DNA from: Bradyrhizobium septentrionale
Lineage (GTDB): Bacteria > Pseudomonadota > Alphaproteobacteria > Rhizobiales > Xanthobacteraceae
Assembly (NCBI RefSeq): GCF_011516645.4
Contig: NZ_CP088285.1
Span: forward strand, 186,001-250,000
DNA length: 64,000 nt
Direction of reading: 5' to 3'
The notes under the pieces were generated by a model. The model was not told the DNA's origin, did not search any database, and was given only the letters and a program-made list of their open reading frames with translations. A program made the translations under genes and the position numbers. Numbering within the stretch: position 1 is the first letter of the stretch; the number at the start of each line of letters is the position of its first letter. Of the stretch, positions 9,438-18,215 are shown piece after piece.

Positions 9438-9638
9438 ATGCAACGGGGAACCGCGCGTTTGAAGGCGCTGCGTCAGCTGATCGCCGACGACGGGCTGACC
9501 ATCGCGATCCTGGCGGCGGTCGCGTCCGTCACGGTGATCGCGTTTGGCTTCCGTGCGGAAGCCGACGTCGTGGTCTCGATGCTGATCATCGGCGTCGTCA
9601 CGGCGCTGGCCGAAACTCGTCTGCGATCGGGAAGATAG
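9438..9638 (+). CDS. Small membrane protein of unknown function
   Basis: A 66-aa protein starting MQRGTARLKALRQL, with two predicted membrane segments (about 20-36 and 43-57) separated by FRAEAD. It lies 8 bp after the preceding small gene and is probably co-transcribed with it. Function not recognised. The frame is open farther upstream, but the ATG at 9438 starts where the protein-like character begins. Confidence 0.55.
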   Translation: MQRGTARLKALRQLIADDGLTIAILAAVASVTVIAFGFRAEADVVVSMLIIGVVTALAETRLRSGR

Positions 9639-9659
9639 CTGGCGTTCGCACGGCCGGTT

Positions 9660-10091
9660 TCATGATGATGATCCGGCTTGCTGCGCCGCGCGGCGCCGCA
9701 ATTCCTTGAGCTCCTCGAAACGCTTGGTCACGTCGCGCATCACGGCCACGGTGCCGGCGACGTGTCCCGCGTCGTGCAGCATCACGATGGTGAATTCGAC
9801 GGAGATGCGCGCGCCGTGCTTCGTCAACGCAGGCACCGACAGCAGATCGCCCTGACCGTAACGGCTCGCCCCGGACGCCATCGCGTGCCGGTAGCCGGCC
9901 CAGTGACGCGCACGCAAGGCTTCCGGAATGATCAGGTCGAGCGATTGCCCGACCGCTTCGTCGGCCGTGAAGCCGAACATCCTGACCGCACCGGGATTCC
10001 ACAAGGTGATGCGGCCTCTCGCATCGGTCGCAACGATCGCGTCGGAGGCACCATTGAGCAACGCGTCTCCCACCGCTGCCGCAATATCCAT
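9660..10091 (-). CDS. Single PAS-domain protein
   Basis: A 143-aa protein that is essentially one PAS fold. ALLNGASDAIVATDARGRITLWNPGA opens the domain, GQSLDLIIPE follows in the helix region, and a PAC-like end reads AVMRDVTKRFEELKELRRR. No kinase, cyclase or DNA-binding output domain is attached, so it likely senses a ligand or redox state and acts through a partner, or it is a remnant of a larger sensor. The start at 10091 has GGAGG 8 bp upstream. The LysR gene lies 95 bp upstream on the same strand. Confidence 0.85.
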   Translation of the reverse strand: MDIAAAVGDALLNGASDAIVATDARGRITLWNPGAVRMFGFTADEAVGQSLDLIIPEALRARHWAGYRHAMASGASRYGQGDLLSVPALTKHGARISVEFTIVMLHDAGHVAGTVAVMRDVTKRFEELKELRRRAAQQAGSSS

Positions 10092-10186
10092 CGCTTGACC
10101 TCCAGCTGATCCCGATCCTGCTGTGGACTCGGACGTTCGCGCTGACAAGCGAAGAATCGCGATGCAATCGATCGGCGATACCGATA

Positions 10187-11089
10187 TCAATCGCGCCGCC
10201 TCCGCACGCCCGACTTCGCCCGTGCGACGTCTGCGCCGGAGTGGGCCTGGGATGCCGCGAGGCGGTGCATGATCTCGACCGCGCGCGCCAGATGGTCGTC
10301 CTGGCTAACAGCCGGATAAGCGACATAGGCCGGCATCGCAAAGCTCGGCGCGCCGGCGACGGCGTGCAGCCGCCGCGCCTTCAGGAGCGGCTCCACGATG
10401 CGGCGCGCGAAGAAGCCGGAGCCGCCATTCTCCAGAAGGTGCTGCAATCCGAGCCAGCCGATGTTCACCGTCAGCGCGGGGCCGGCGAAGTTCGGAAACA
10501 GCGTAGAGTGACGCGCGTAGAATTCAGCTCCCCAATCGACATAGACATAGCCCTGCCCCGGCTCCGGTGCGCTCTTGGGATCGGTCGAGACCAGGATGAG
10601 CTGCTCCTCGAACAGCTGTTCGACCTTGAGGCCGGGGCGGCTCTGCGGCGTGTACATCACGCCGATATCGATGCGGCCCTCGACCAGCCCCTGCATCAAT
10701 TCGGGCTCGAGCGCGCTCTCGGCGCGGATCGAGACGTCGGGATGTGCCTGCGTCATCAGCGGCAGCCAGCGCAGCAAATACTCTTCCCAAAGTCCGATGC
10801 GACCGCCGACCACCAGCGTCGCGGAAAACCCCTTGGGAATTCCGACATCGTGGCGCGCCTGCTCGACGGTACGAACCAGCACCGAGGCGTGCCGCTGAAA
10901 CTGCCGGCCCGCCGGCGTCAGCGTGGTGCCTGCCTTGTTACGCACGAACAGCACGCAGCCGAGCTGCTGCTCCAGCGTGTGAATGCGGGTGCTGACCGTC
11001 GACTGGCTGACGTGAAGACGTTCTGCCGCGGTAATGAAGTTGCCGGCGCTCACCACCGTCAGGAACGTTCGTGCCAGTTCGGTGTCCAT
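10187..11089 (-). CDS. LysR-family transcriptional regulator
   Basis: A 300-aa DNA-binding regulator. The N-terminal winged helix is typical (TFLTVVSAGNFITAAERLHVSQSTVSTRIHTLEQQLGCVLF), followed by a periplasmic-binding-like effector domain that starts near residue 90. The start at MDTELARTF was chosen by family alignment; the open frame extends 25 residues further. No divergently transcribed metabolic gene is adjacent (rnpB lies upstream on the other strand), so its target is not evident. The PAS-protein gene follows downstream. Confidence 0.92.
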   Translation of the reverse strand: MDTELARTFLTVVSAGNFITAAERLHVSQSTVSTRIHTLEQQLGCVLFVRNKAGTTLTPAGRQFQRHASVLVRTVEQARHDVGIPKGFSATLVVGGRIGLWEEYLLRWLPLMTQAHPDVSIRAESALEPELMQGLVEGRIDIGVMYTPQSRPGLKVEQLFEEQLILVSTDPKSAPEPGQGYVYVDWGAEFYARHSTLFPNFAGPALTVNIGWLGLQHLLENGGSGFFARRIVEPLLKARRLHAVAGAPSFAMPAYVAYPAVSQDDHLARAVEIMHRLAASQAHSGADVARAKSGVRRRRD

Positions 11090-11238
11090 GGCGCGAAACC
11101 CTTTGGCGCAAAACCCTTGGATCGATGAATTCGATATCAAAGGGTTATCCTTCGCGAATGTCAAAACCGGGCAAATCGGCCCGAGTTAACCATCGCTATC
11201 GCTTGACGCCGCGCAGCAAAGACTTCATGCCTAGCCCG

Positions 11239-11650
11239 TCAGTCGGCCGGACGGCCGCTCCCGCTGGAGCCGAAAGGCCGCGGGGGAGGAAAGTCCGGGC
11301 TCCATCGACATGCGGTGCCGGATAACGTCCGGCGGGGGCGACCCCAGGGAAAGTGCCACAGAGAACGAACCGCTCCCTCCTCGGAGGAAGTAAGGGTGAA
11401 AAGGTGCGGTAAGAGCGCACCGCGTTTCCGGCAACGGAGACGGCATGGCAAACCACACCGGGAGCAAAACCGAATAGGGACGGCAACGCGGTTAGTTCGC
11501 GCATGCGCGATAACACCGCAGGGCGATGTCAGGCCCGCCGTCCGGGTAGGTTGCTCGAGGCAAGGTGCAAACCTTGTCCCAGAGGAATGGCCGTCACGTA
11601 CCATTCGCAAGAATGGTGCCCTACAGAACCCGGCTTACAGGCCGGCTGAT
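11239..11650 (+). ncRNA. rnpB: RNase P RNA (type A)
   Basis: Catalytic RNA of RNase P, which matures tRNA 5' ends. The universally conserved 5' core GAGGAAAGTCCGGGCTCC starts near 11286, and the conserved 3' core ACAGAACCCGGCTTA is near 11623. ACCCCAGGGAAAGTGCCACAGA and AACACCGCAGGGCGATG-like segments lie at the expected places. The ends were set by the P1 pairing of TCAGTCGGCC (11239-11248) with GGCCGGCTGA (11640-11649). Size about 412 nt, normal for alphaproteobacteria. Reading frames that cross it on both strands are spurious. Confidence 0.97.
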
Positions 11651-11653
11651 ATC

Positions 11654-11761
11654 CTAAAGCGTTTTCGAGCGAAGTGGAGTTCCGGTTCGCGTGAAGAAAA
11701 CGCGTCTTGCTAAGGTGGTCCATGAGGGGCTCGGCGCAACACGCCGGGCCCCTCGCCATTT
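11654..11761. repeat. REP-type repeat plus strong hairpin after rnpB
   Basis: Begins with the Bradyrhizobium-style AAAGCGTTTTCGAGCGAAGT element. A 13-bp stem follows (GAGGGGCTCGGCG 11724-11736 / CGCCGGGCCCCTC 11742-11754, loop CAACA, one G-U type pair). The last 66 bp (11696-11761) recur with three mismatches at 13632-13697. The hairpin may end the rnpB precursor, but there is no T-run. Confidence 0.75.
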
Positions 11762-11905
11762 CCGATGTGCCACCTGTGCGCGCTGTGATGTTGATCGCCT
11801 CTTTGCTAAACTGCGGGCACGGCACTGCACCTTCGAGGGCATCAAACCACGCTGCTGATTTCGCCAGGACAATCCGCAACGCAGGGCACGCAGGAGGCAA
11901 AAGGC

Positions 11906-13561
11906 ATGACCTATTTTGATCTCGGGCCGTACAGCCGCAAAGTCACGACATCCTCGCCGGACGCCCAGCTCTGGTTCGACCGCGGGCTCAACTGGCTGTT
12001 CGGGTTCAACCACGGCGAAGCGATCAAGTGCTTCCGCAAGGCTCTCGATTACGACGCCGAATGCGCGATGGCGCATTGGGGCATCAGCTACGCCGCGGGG
12101 CCGAACTACAATCTGCCCTGGGTTCGCTATGACGCACAGGGACGCCAGATGGCGCTACAGGCCTCCTACGACGCGATGCAGGACGCGCTCGCCCACGCAA
12201 GAAAGGCAAGCGCGGTGGAGCGGGCGATGATCGAGGCGCTGCCCGCACGCTATCCGCGGCGCGAGGCGATTGAGGACATGGCGCCATGGGACAAGGCCTA
12301 CACCGGGGAGATGCGCAAGGTGTTCGCGGCCTTTCCCGACGATCTCGAGGTCCGCGCGGTACTCGCCGAATCGATCATGAACGAGACCCCGTGGCAGATG
12401 TGGGACCTGCCCTCCGGCAAGCCGGCCGAGGCTGCCGGCACCGAAGAATGCAGATCGATCCTCGAACAGGCATTCGACAAAATTCCGGCGGCGTGGGATC
12501 ACCCGGGCCTGCTGCACCTCTACGTCCACCTGATGGAGATGTCGCCGTTCCCGCAGCTGGCGCTGCGGGCCGGCGACCGGCTGCGCGAGATCGTGCCCGA
12601 CAGCGGTCACCTGATTCACATGCCGACGCATCTCGATGTGCTGTGCGGGCATTACAACGACGTGCTGCGCCACAATCAGAAGGCACTGGCGACCGATCGC
12701 AGTTTCCTTCGCTATTCGGACGATCCCGGCGTCTACCTCGTCTACGTCATCCATAACTTCCACTTCGCGATCTACGGCGCGATGTTCCTCGGCCAGTACG
12801 CGCCCGCGATCGCTGCTGCCGAGGAGTTGATCGCCACCGTGCCGGAGCCGGTGCTGCGCATTCCATCGCCTCCGATGGCGGATTTCCTCGAAGGCTATCT
12901 GACGATGAAGCAGCACGTGCTCGTGCGCTTCGGAAAGTGGCGCGAGATCATCGAGCAGAAATTGCCCGACGATCGCGACCTCTACTGCTCGATAACGGCG
13001 ATGATCCACTACGCCAAGGCGGTCGCGCATTCGGCTCTCGGCAACGTCGCGGAGGCCGAGGCCGAGAAGGCATTGTTCATGGCGGCGAAGGCCCGGGTGC
13101 CGGAGAGCCGCCTCGTGCATAACAACAAGATGGTGAACCTGCTCAACGTCGCCGAAGCAATGCTGAATGGCGAGCTGGAGTACCGCAAGGGCAACTATGA
13201 CGTCGCATTCGGGGAGCTGCGCAAATCGGTCGAGCTCTCCGACGCGCTGCCCTATGACGAGCCCTGGGGATGGATGCAGCCGCCCCGTCACGCGCTCGGC
13301 GCGCTGCTGCTCGAGCAGGGACATATCGCGGAAGCCGAGGCGGTCTACCGTTCCGATCTCGGTCTCGACGGCAAGCTCAGCCGGGCCTGCCAGCATCCCG
13401 ACAATCTGTGGTCGCTCCATGGCCTGCACGAATGCCTGGTTCGCCGCGACGAGAAGGCGGAGAGCGCGCTGATCAAGCAGCGGCTCGATCTCGCGCAGGC
13501 GCGGGCGGAGATCCCGATCAAGGCATCCTGCTTCTGCCGACGGACGGCGATGGCCGCGTAG
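11906..13561 (+). CDS. TPR-repeat protein of unknown function
   Basis: A 551-aa soluble protein, probably all-helical. TPR-like units are visible near the start (AQLWFDRGLNWLFGFNHGEAIKCFRKALDYDAECAMAHWG) and again near 230-260 and 430-480. The middle contains a His-rich conserved stretch (HLYVHLMEM, HLIHMPTHLDVLCGHY), which hints at a metal site. Start at ATG 11906 with an AGGAGG-like site upstream. It stands alone between two copies of a 66-bp repeat. Such proteins are widespread in proteobacteria and unassigned; a scaffold or metal-binding role is conjecture. Confidence 0.82.
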   Translation: MTYFDLGPYSRKVTTSSPDAQLWFDRGLNWLFGFNHGEAIKCFRKALDYDAECAMAHWGISYAAGPNYNLPWVRYDAQGRQMALQASYDAMQDALAHARKASAVERAMIEALPARYPRREAIEDMAPWDKAYTGEMRKVFAAFPDDLEVRAVLAESIMNETPWQMWDLPSGKPAEAAGTEECRSILEQAFDKIPAAWDHPGLLHLYVHLMEMSPFPQLALRAGDRLREIVPDSGHLIHMPTHLDVLCGHYNDVLRHNQKALATDRSFLRYSDDPGVYLVYVIHNFHFAIYGAMFLGQYAPAIAAAEELIATVPEPVLRIPSPPMADFLEGYLTMKQHVLVRFGKWREIIEQKLPDDRDLYCSITAMIHYAKAVAHSALGNVAEAEAEKALFMAAKARVPESRLVHNNKMVNLLNVAEAMLNGELEYRKGNYDVAFGELRKSVELSDALPYDEPWGWMQPPRHALGALLLEQGHIAEAEAVYRSDLGLDGKLSRACQHPDNLWSLHGLHECLVRRDEKAESALIKQRLDLAQARAEIPIKASCFCRRTAMAA

Positions 13562-13631
13562 GCGGCCGCTGCCAACCCAGGGCGGCGATCGCGATGCGGA
13601 CCGCGCCATTGCTGGCGGTGTGGCGGCAAAG

Positions 13632-13697
13632 GAAAACGCGTCTTGCCAAGGTGGTCTATGAGGGGCTCGGCGCAACACGCCGGGCCCATCGCCATTT
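13632..13697. repeat. Second copy of the 66-bp hairpin repeat
   Basis: Matches 11696-11761 at 63 of 66 positions and contains the same GAGGGGCTCGGCG-CAACA-CGCCGGGCCC hairpin with one arm mismatch. Both copies have the same orientation, each just 3' of a rightward gene (rnpB and the TPR gene). Confidence 0.85.
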
Positions 13698-13758
13698 GCA
13701 GATGACCGTCATTCCAGGGCGCGCCTTGCGGCCAGCAGTGCCGCCCCATCGCGTTGCG

Positions 13759-15210
13759 TCAGAACGACCCGAATGCGGTGCCGATCGCAATCACCGCTGC
13801 GAGAGCGATAACGGAACTCACAATGCCGACCATGACAATGTCGAGATAGCTTTCGCGATGCTTCAGCCCACAGATCGCAAGTAAGCTAACGACCGCGCCG
13901 TTGTGAGGCAGAATGTCCAGTGTTCCCGAGCCGATCACCGCGACGCGATGCAAAAGGCCGGGATCAATACCCGCCTCCGCGGCAAGATCCATATAGGTCC
14001 GGCCCAGCGCATCGAGCGCAATCGTCAAACCGCCGGAAGCCGACCCCGTCAGCGCGGCAAGGATGTTCGTCGCGACTGCGAGCGACACCAATGGACCGCC
14101 CTCAATTCGCAGCACCCAGTCCCGCACCACGCCGAAAGCGGGAAGCGAGGCGATAACGGCGCCAAATCCGACAAGGCTTGCGACGCTCAGCGCCGGCAGG
14201 ACCGACGCGTTGGCACCGGCATCCATGGTTCGTCGCAGTGCGGGCAGTCGCGTCCAGTTGCAGAGGATGACCGTCACGATCGCTCCCGCCAACGCCACGA
14301 CAACCGACCAAACACCTGCCACGGCAGCCAGTGATGTATTTCCCCACCGCTGTTCGGCCAGGAATGAGAAATCAAGCCGGGGCAGGACAACGAGCGACGT
14401 CACCAGATTCACTGCGACGACGACGATCAGGGGAAGGATGGCGTTGAAAATCGGGACAGCGGCGTTGCTGTGATGTCCGTGACGGATCTCCGCCGGATCG
14501 AATTCTCGCGCCGTCGTGGCCCGCTCGCGCAACAGCTCATCGTTGGCTGCATCCGCCAAAACCGGCGGCTCGTCGCCATAGCCCTCTTTTGCGCGGCGCG
14601 CCGCTCTCTCTGCGCGAAGCAGCCACCACAGCCCGACGCCCAGCATGATGATCGATGCGACAGCGCCGAGGCCCGGTGCGGCAAAGGGGGTCGTGCCGAA
14701 GAATGGCATCGGTATCGCATTCTGTATCGACGGCGTGCCCGGCAGCGCCGACATGGTAAAGGTCGAAGTCCCGAGAATAACCGCCGCCGGTACCAGACGA
14801 CGCGGAATCCCCGCCGTGCGAAACAGCGACTGTGCCATCGGAACGATGACAAAGAACGCGACGAAGAGGCTGACGCCGCCGTAGGTGACCAGTGCACCTG
14901 CGAGCACGACCGCGAGGATGACCCGCTGTTCGCCGAGACATCGGGAGATGAAGCCCGCGACCGCGGCGACCGCGCCGCTGTCATCCATGAGCTTCCCGAA
15001 CACGGCGCCAAGCAGAAATATGGGAAAGAACTGCGCGAGAAACTCCGACGCACTCCCCATGAAGGTCTGCGTCCAGTTGGCAAGCAACGGCTCGCCACCG
15101 AAGGCTGCGGCTACCAGCGCACAGAGCGGCGCGAGCAGCAGGACGCTCCAACCGCGGAACGCAAGACAGACCAATAGTCCAAGCCCGACGAGAATGCCGA
15201 GAAGGCCCAT
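13759..15210 (-). CDS. GntP-family permease (gluconate/organic-acid:H+ symporter type)
   Basis: A 483-aa inner-membrane transporter with about 12 hydrophobic segments. Family-like features are the GAVFGKLMDDSGA segment (about 68-80), the STFTMSALPGTPSIQNAIP loop (about 149-167) and the C-terminal LPHNGAVVSLLAICGL. The substrate is probably a small carboxylate but cannot be told from sequence. It begins 4 bp after the stop of the patatin-like gene, so the two form an operon. Confidence 0.85.
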   Translation of the reverse strand: MGLLGILVGLGLLVCLAFRGWSVLLLAPLCALVAAAFGGEPLLANWTQTFMGSASEFLAQFFPIFLLGAVFGKLMDDSGAVAAVAGFISRCLGEQRVILAVVLAGALVTYGGVSLFVAFFVIVPMAQSLFRTAGIPRRLVPAAVILGTSTFTMSALPGTPSIQNAIPMPFFGTTPFAAPGLGAVASIIMLGVGLWWLLRAERAARRAKEGYGDEPPVLADAANDELLRERATTAREFDPAEIRHGHHSNAAVPIFNAILPLIVVVAVNLVTSLVVLPRLDFSFLAEQRWGNTSLAAVAGVWSVVVALAGAIVTVILCNWTRLPALRRTMDAGANASVLPALSVASLVGFGAVIASLPAFGVVRDWVLRIEGGPLVSLAVATNILAALTGSASGGLTIALDALGRTYMDLAAEAGIDPGLLHRVAVIGSGTLDILPHNGAVVSLLAICGLKHRESYLDIVMVGIVSSVIALAAVIAIGTAFGSF

Positions 15211-15214
15211 CGCC

Positions 15215-16234
15215 TCAGCACTCCGTCAGCAGAATGTCGAGATCGGCGGTCGAACGCTCACCGAGATCGGCGCCATGCGCGTCGAGGAATTCGCCGGCGG
15301 CTCGCCGCCCTTCCTCGTGCAGCTTGGCCACAAACGCCCATTCGGCATTAAGCTTGGATGACGAGCCGAACGTCGCAAGCATGTCGCTCTTGACCCGGTG
15401 CGTCTTCATCTGCGCCCACCGGGCGCCTTCTCCGGTGCCGGGGTCGGCAACCTGACGGAGCAACGCGATCATCCGCAGCTCCTTTGCCAGCGGCGAATTG
15501 AATGAGATCTCGTTGAGTCGGTTGAGAATGTCGGCGGCCGTGCGCGGCTGCTCAAGCCGCTCGGTCGGGTTGATCTGGACGAGGACGGTGTCGCGCGCGT
15601 CGGTCTCGCGAACGAGCGGCGTAATCGTGGGATTACCCGCATAGCCGCCGTCCCAATAGGGCTCGCCATCGATCTCGATCGCAGGAAACATCGTTGGCAG
15701 GCAGGCCGACGCGAGCAGGACATCCGCGGTAATCTCCGCATTGCGAAAAATCCGTCCACGACCCGTACGCACGCGTGTGGCGGTTATGAAGAGCTTGATC
15801 GGCGCGCGTGCAAGACGCTCGAAATCGATGCTGTCGTTCAATATGTCGCGCAGCGGATTGAAGCCGAGAGGATTGAGGTCGTAGGGCGAAAGCATCCGCG
15901 ACATCAAATCGGTGAAGAGATAGGCCGGAGAGCTGTCGAGCGACCAGCGTCCCATCAGGCGGTCGAGCGGCGAACGTTGCAACGGACTGAACGCGGCGGC
16001 GCGCGAGACGCTTCGCCAGTATTTTTCAAGCGCTTCGCGTGCGCCGGCAGCGCCGCCCGCGGTCCAACCATCCGCCAGCACGGCGGCGTTCATCGCTCCG
16101 GCCGATGTCCCGGATATGCCCGCAATCTGAAACCACGGCTCTTCGAGCAGCCGATCGAGGACGCCCCATGTGAACGCGCCATGCGATCCGCCACCCTGGA
16201 GCGCCAAGTCTACGAGCACGGGGCTGCGGTTCAT
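15215..16234 (-). CDS. Patatin-like phospholipase family protein
   Basis: Serine lipid acyl hydrolase, 339 aa from the ATG at 16234. It has the oxyanion glycine motif GGGSHGAF (about 12-19), the nucleophile GTSAG and the catalytic Asp in DGGYAGNP, the full Ser-Asp dyad set of patatins. No signal peptide is evident. It is followed 4 bp later by the GntP-type permease, so lipid hydrolysis and product transport may be linked. The frame is open to 16330, but the extra residues look non-coding. Confidence 0.9.
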   Translation of the reverse strand: MNRSPVLVDLALQGGGSHGAFTWGVLDRLLEEPWFQIAGISGTSAGAMNAAVLADGWTAGGAAGAREALEKYWRSVSRAAAFSPLQRSPLDRLMGRWSLDSSPAYLFTDLMSRMLSPYDLNPLGFNPLRDILNDSIDFERLARAPIKLFITATRVRTGRGRIFRNAEITADVLLASACLPTMFPAIEIDGEPYWDGGYAGNPTITPLVRETDARDTVLVQINPTERLEQPRTAADILNRLNEISFNSPLAKELRMIALLRQVADPGTGEGARWAQMKTHRVKSDMLATFGSSSKLNAEWAFVAKLHEEGRRAAGEFLDAHGADLGERSTADLDILLTEC

Positions 16235-16463
16235 GAGTCCATGTTCACCAGCACGCGAGACGTGCATTATGTCGCGGTTTAGCCAAACATGCGAGACAAA
16301 GTTGCGGTCACTGTCTGGTTCCGATGGCAAATTTCGAACGAAGTTGTCTCATCCCGCTGTGGAGCGAACCAACCGCTTCAGAGCCGCCATAGGCCCACGT
16401 TTCTTAAACGGCGACATACATGGGGTGGCGGGCGTAGAGTGCGCCCTTCGCGGAGGATCGCAG

Positions 16464-16643
16464 ATGGACCTTCAGAAGATCATGGCGAAGGCACGAGATG
16501 TCGCCAAGAGCACCGGCACAATCACCACCGAACAGCTCAACGGGATGTGCCCCAACAATATGGAGCCCGAAGATATCGCAGCGCTCTTTACGGCCCTGCG
16601 GGCCGAGGGGATCCGCCTCAAGGACGACGAAGCAGAAGAGTAG
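16464..16643 (+). CDS. Stand-alone sigma-70 region 1.1-like mini-protein
   Basis: A 59-aa protein preceded by GGAGG. Its sequence (GTITTEQLNGMCP... MEPEDIAALFTALRAEGI) reads like region 1.1 of primary sigma factors, which normally has the form GYVTHDELN...EQIEDVMAMLSEMGI. Region 1.1 masks sigma DNA binding and occupies the RNA polymerase DNA channel. An isolated copy could mimic that or bind RNAP. The resemblance is by eye over about 40 residues. No sigma gene is adjacent. Confidence 0.7.
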   Translation: MDLQKIMAKARDVAKSTGTITTEQLNGMCPNNMEPEDIAALFTALRAEGIRLKDDEAEE

Positions 16644-16796
16644 GTGTTCCGTGCCCGGACACTACAGCAAGGCGGCCTGTCGCCGTAACCGAGGTGCTAG
16701 CCGAATTTGGGTCCCCAGCGGCATTGGACCTATGATCCGCTGGAGCTGGACGTCTCCTTCTGCCCGGGATTCAAGAAATCAAACGGAGGAATGGTA

Positions 16797-17324
16797 ATGT
16801 CGGTCGCCTGCAAGTTCGAGCGCAGCATTCTTAGCCACGAAGAATACGAGGCAATCCGCCTGACGCATCATCCCGCCATCTACAACGTCGAGGTGGCTGA
16901 GCTTGAGGCTATGCGACCCCGCTTGCGCAAGATGCGCGACAAGGAGCGAACGGTCAGCCGACAAAAGCAGCGAGAGAGCCGCGGAAAAGCCGAGGCTCGC
17001 GGGACAAGCTTTCCAGGAACCGCCAAGCATGCTTCAGAACGGAAGCAAGTCTTCGCGGCGGCGGTGAAGCGGGTGAACACGGAGCTCAGGCGTCTGCATA
17101 ACCTCGCAGCTCGGACCGCGCATGTCGAAGCAGCTCGAAAGGCCCTCGCACTGCACCGAGCCGCGAACTTCATGACTCGTCCCTCGGCCGGCGCTACCGC
17201 GGGCCACGGCATGGTGCCGAAGCCAAGCGAACGCCGAAGAAAGGTCATTGCAGGTGCGAAAATCGGACGAGTATCGCAGGCGGCGAAAGTCGCTCAGGCC
17301 GTGCGCGACGCGCGTGGTGCATGA
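16797..17324 (+). CDS. Basic, Ala/Arg/Lys-rich hypothetical protein
   Basis: A 175-aa protein beginning MSVACKFERSILSHEEYEAI, with GGAGGA 7 bp before the ATG at 16797. The first 45 residues look like a folded domain; the rest is very rich in R, K and A (RKMRDKERTVSRQKQRESR..., KVAQAVRDARGA) and is probably helical and nucleic-acid binding. It follows the sigma-1.1-like gene on the same strand after a gap of about 150 bp. No family recognised. Confidence 0.62.
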   Translation: MSVACKFERSILSHEEYEAIRLTHHPAIYNVEVAELEAMRPRLRKMRDKERTVSRQKQRESRGKAEARGTSFPGTAKHASERKQVFAAAVKRVNTELRRLHNLAARTAHVEAARKALALHRAANFMTRPSAGATAGHGMVPKPSERRRKVIAGAKIGRVSQAAKVAQAVRDARGA

Positions 17325-17391
17325 CCCTGGGCAAACAAACGCACCTGATTGATACCGGCGGAGCTTCGCATCGTCCCGGAACGACGGCTCG

Positions 17392-18108
17392 TCAGGAAAC
17401 GATCTTCTGCAGCAGGGCCATCAGCGCCTCCGGGGCGGTGACGTTCGGCGAGTGGCTGGTGTCGATCTCGAAATAGCGCCAGCCGGCTTCATTCCTGGTG
17501 CGCCTGGCACACTGGCCGAACGTATCGGCCTGGGTGGTGCGGGTGGCGTAGATGAAGCTGCGCGGCAAATTCGTCTCGCCGTGCTGCAGCTTCAATTTCT
17601 GCTCGAAGCACTTGATTGGCATGTCGACGCGGCGCGCGGTCAGCCATTCGACGTCTGCTGGAGATGTGTCCGGCGGCGTCGGCATCGGCGGGATACGCCA
17701 GCCGTCGCCATCGTGCGCAAGCTCACGCATGGTCTCGATGACCGGCTCGTTGAGGTCGAACAGCGACTGGCCGTCGCGCGGCACGAAGGCATCGAGATAG
17801 ATCAGCTGCGCGATGCGCTCGCGCACCCGGTCGGCGACGCCGGTCGCGACCATGCCGCCATAGGAATGGCCGACCAGCACGATGTCACGCAGGTCTTCGT
17901 ATGAGATGACGTTGAGCACGTCGCGGATATGCGCTTCCAGATCGAGCCCCCGATGGGCGAGATGCGCGCGCTCGCCGAGCCCGGTGTAGGTCGGCGTGAT
18001 CAGCCGGTGCCCGGCAGCCTGCATCAACGGATGCATCTTCTTCCAGACCCATCCTGCCGACCAGGCGCCGTGACAGACGAGAAAGGTTTTCGACGAACTC
18101 GAAGTCAT
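17392..18108 (-). CDS. Alpha/beta-fold hydrolase (small esterase)
   Basis: A 238-aa cytoplasmic hydrolase. The fold starts with FLVCHGAWSAGWVWKKM (oxyanion HG), the nucleophile elbow is GHSYGG, the acid lies near LDAFVPRDG, and the catalytic His is in DTSHSPN near the C-terminus. The size and the CHGAW...TYTGLGER pattern resemble the plant methylesterase/EstC-like group that acts on small esters. Substrate unknown. It diverges from the TauE/SafE gene across about 107 bp. Confidence 0.88.
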   Translation of the reverse strand: MTSSSSKTFLVCHGAWSAGWVWKKMHPLMQAAGHRLITPTYTGLGERAHLAHRGLDLEAHIRDVLNVISYEDLRDIVLVGHSYGGMVATGVADRVRERIAQLIYLDAFVPRDGQSLFDLNEPVIETMRELAHDGDGWRIPPMPTPPDTSPADVEWLTARRVDMPIKCFEQKLKLQHGETNLPRSFIYATRTTQADTFGQCARRTRNEAGWRYFEIDTSHSPNVTAPEALMALLQKIVS

Positions 18109-18215
18109 TGGGATGCTTCCATTCCGATTATGGTTGATGAGCCGCGATTTCGAAGTGTACCCGCCACGCGCCTCGTGTAAACGTCGCTGCAAATGATCAG
18201 AAGAAGAAGACGAGG

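Noticed and set aside
11196..11610. Several open frames on both strands between 11.2 and 11.7 kb
   Set aside because: They overlap the RNase P RNA, whose conserved core and P1 pairing are unambiguous.
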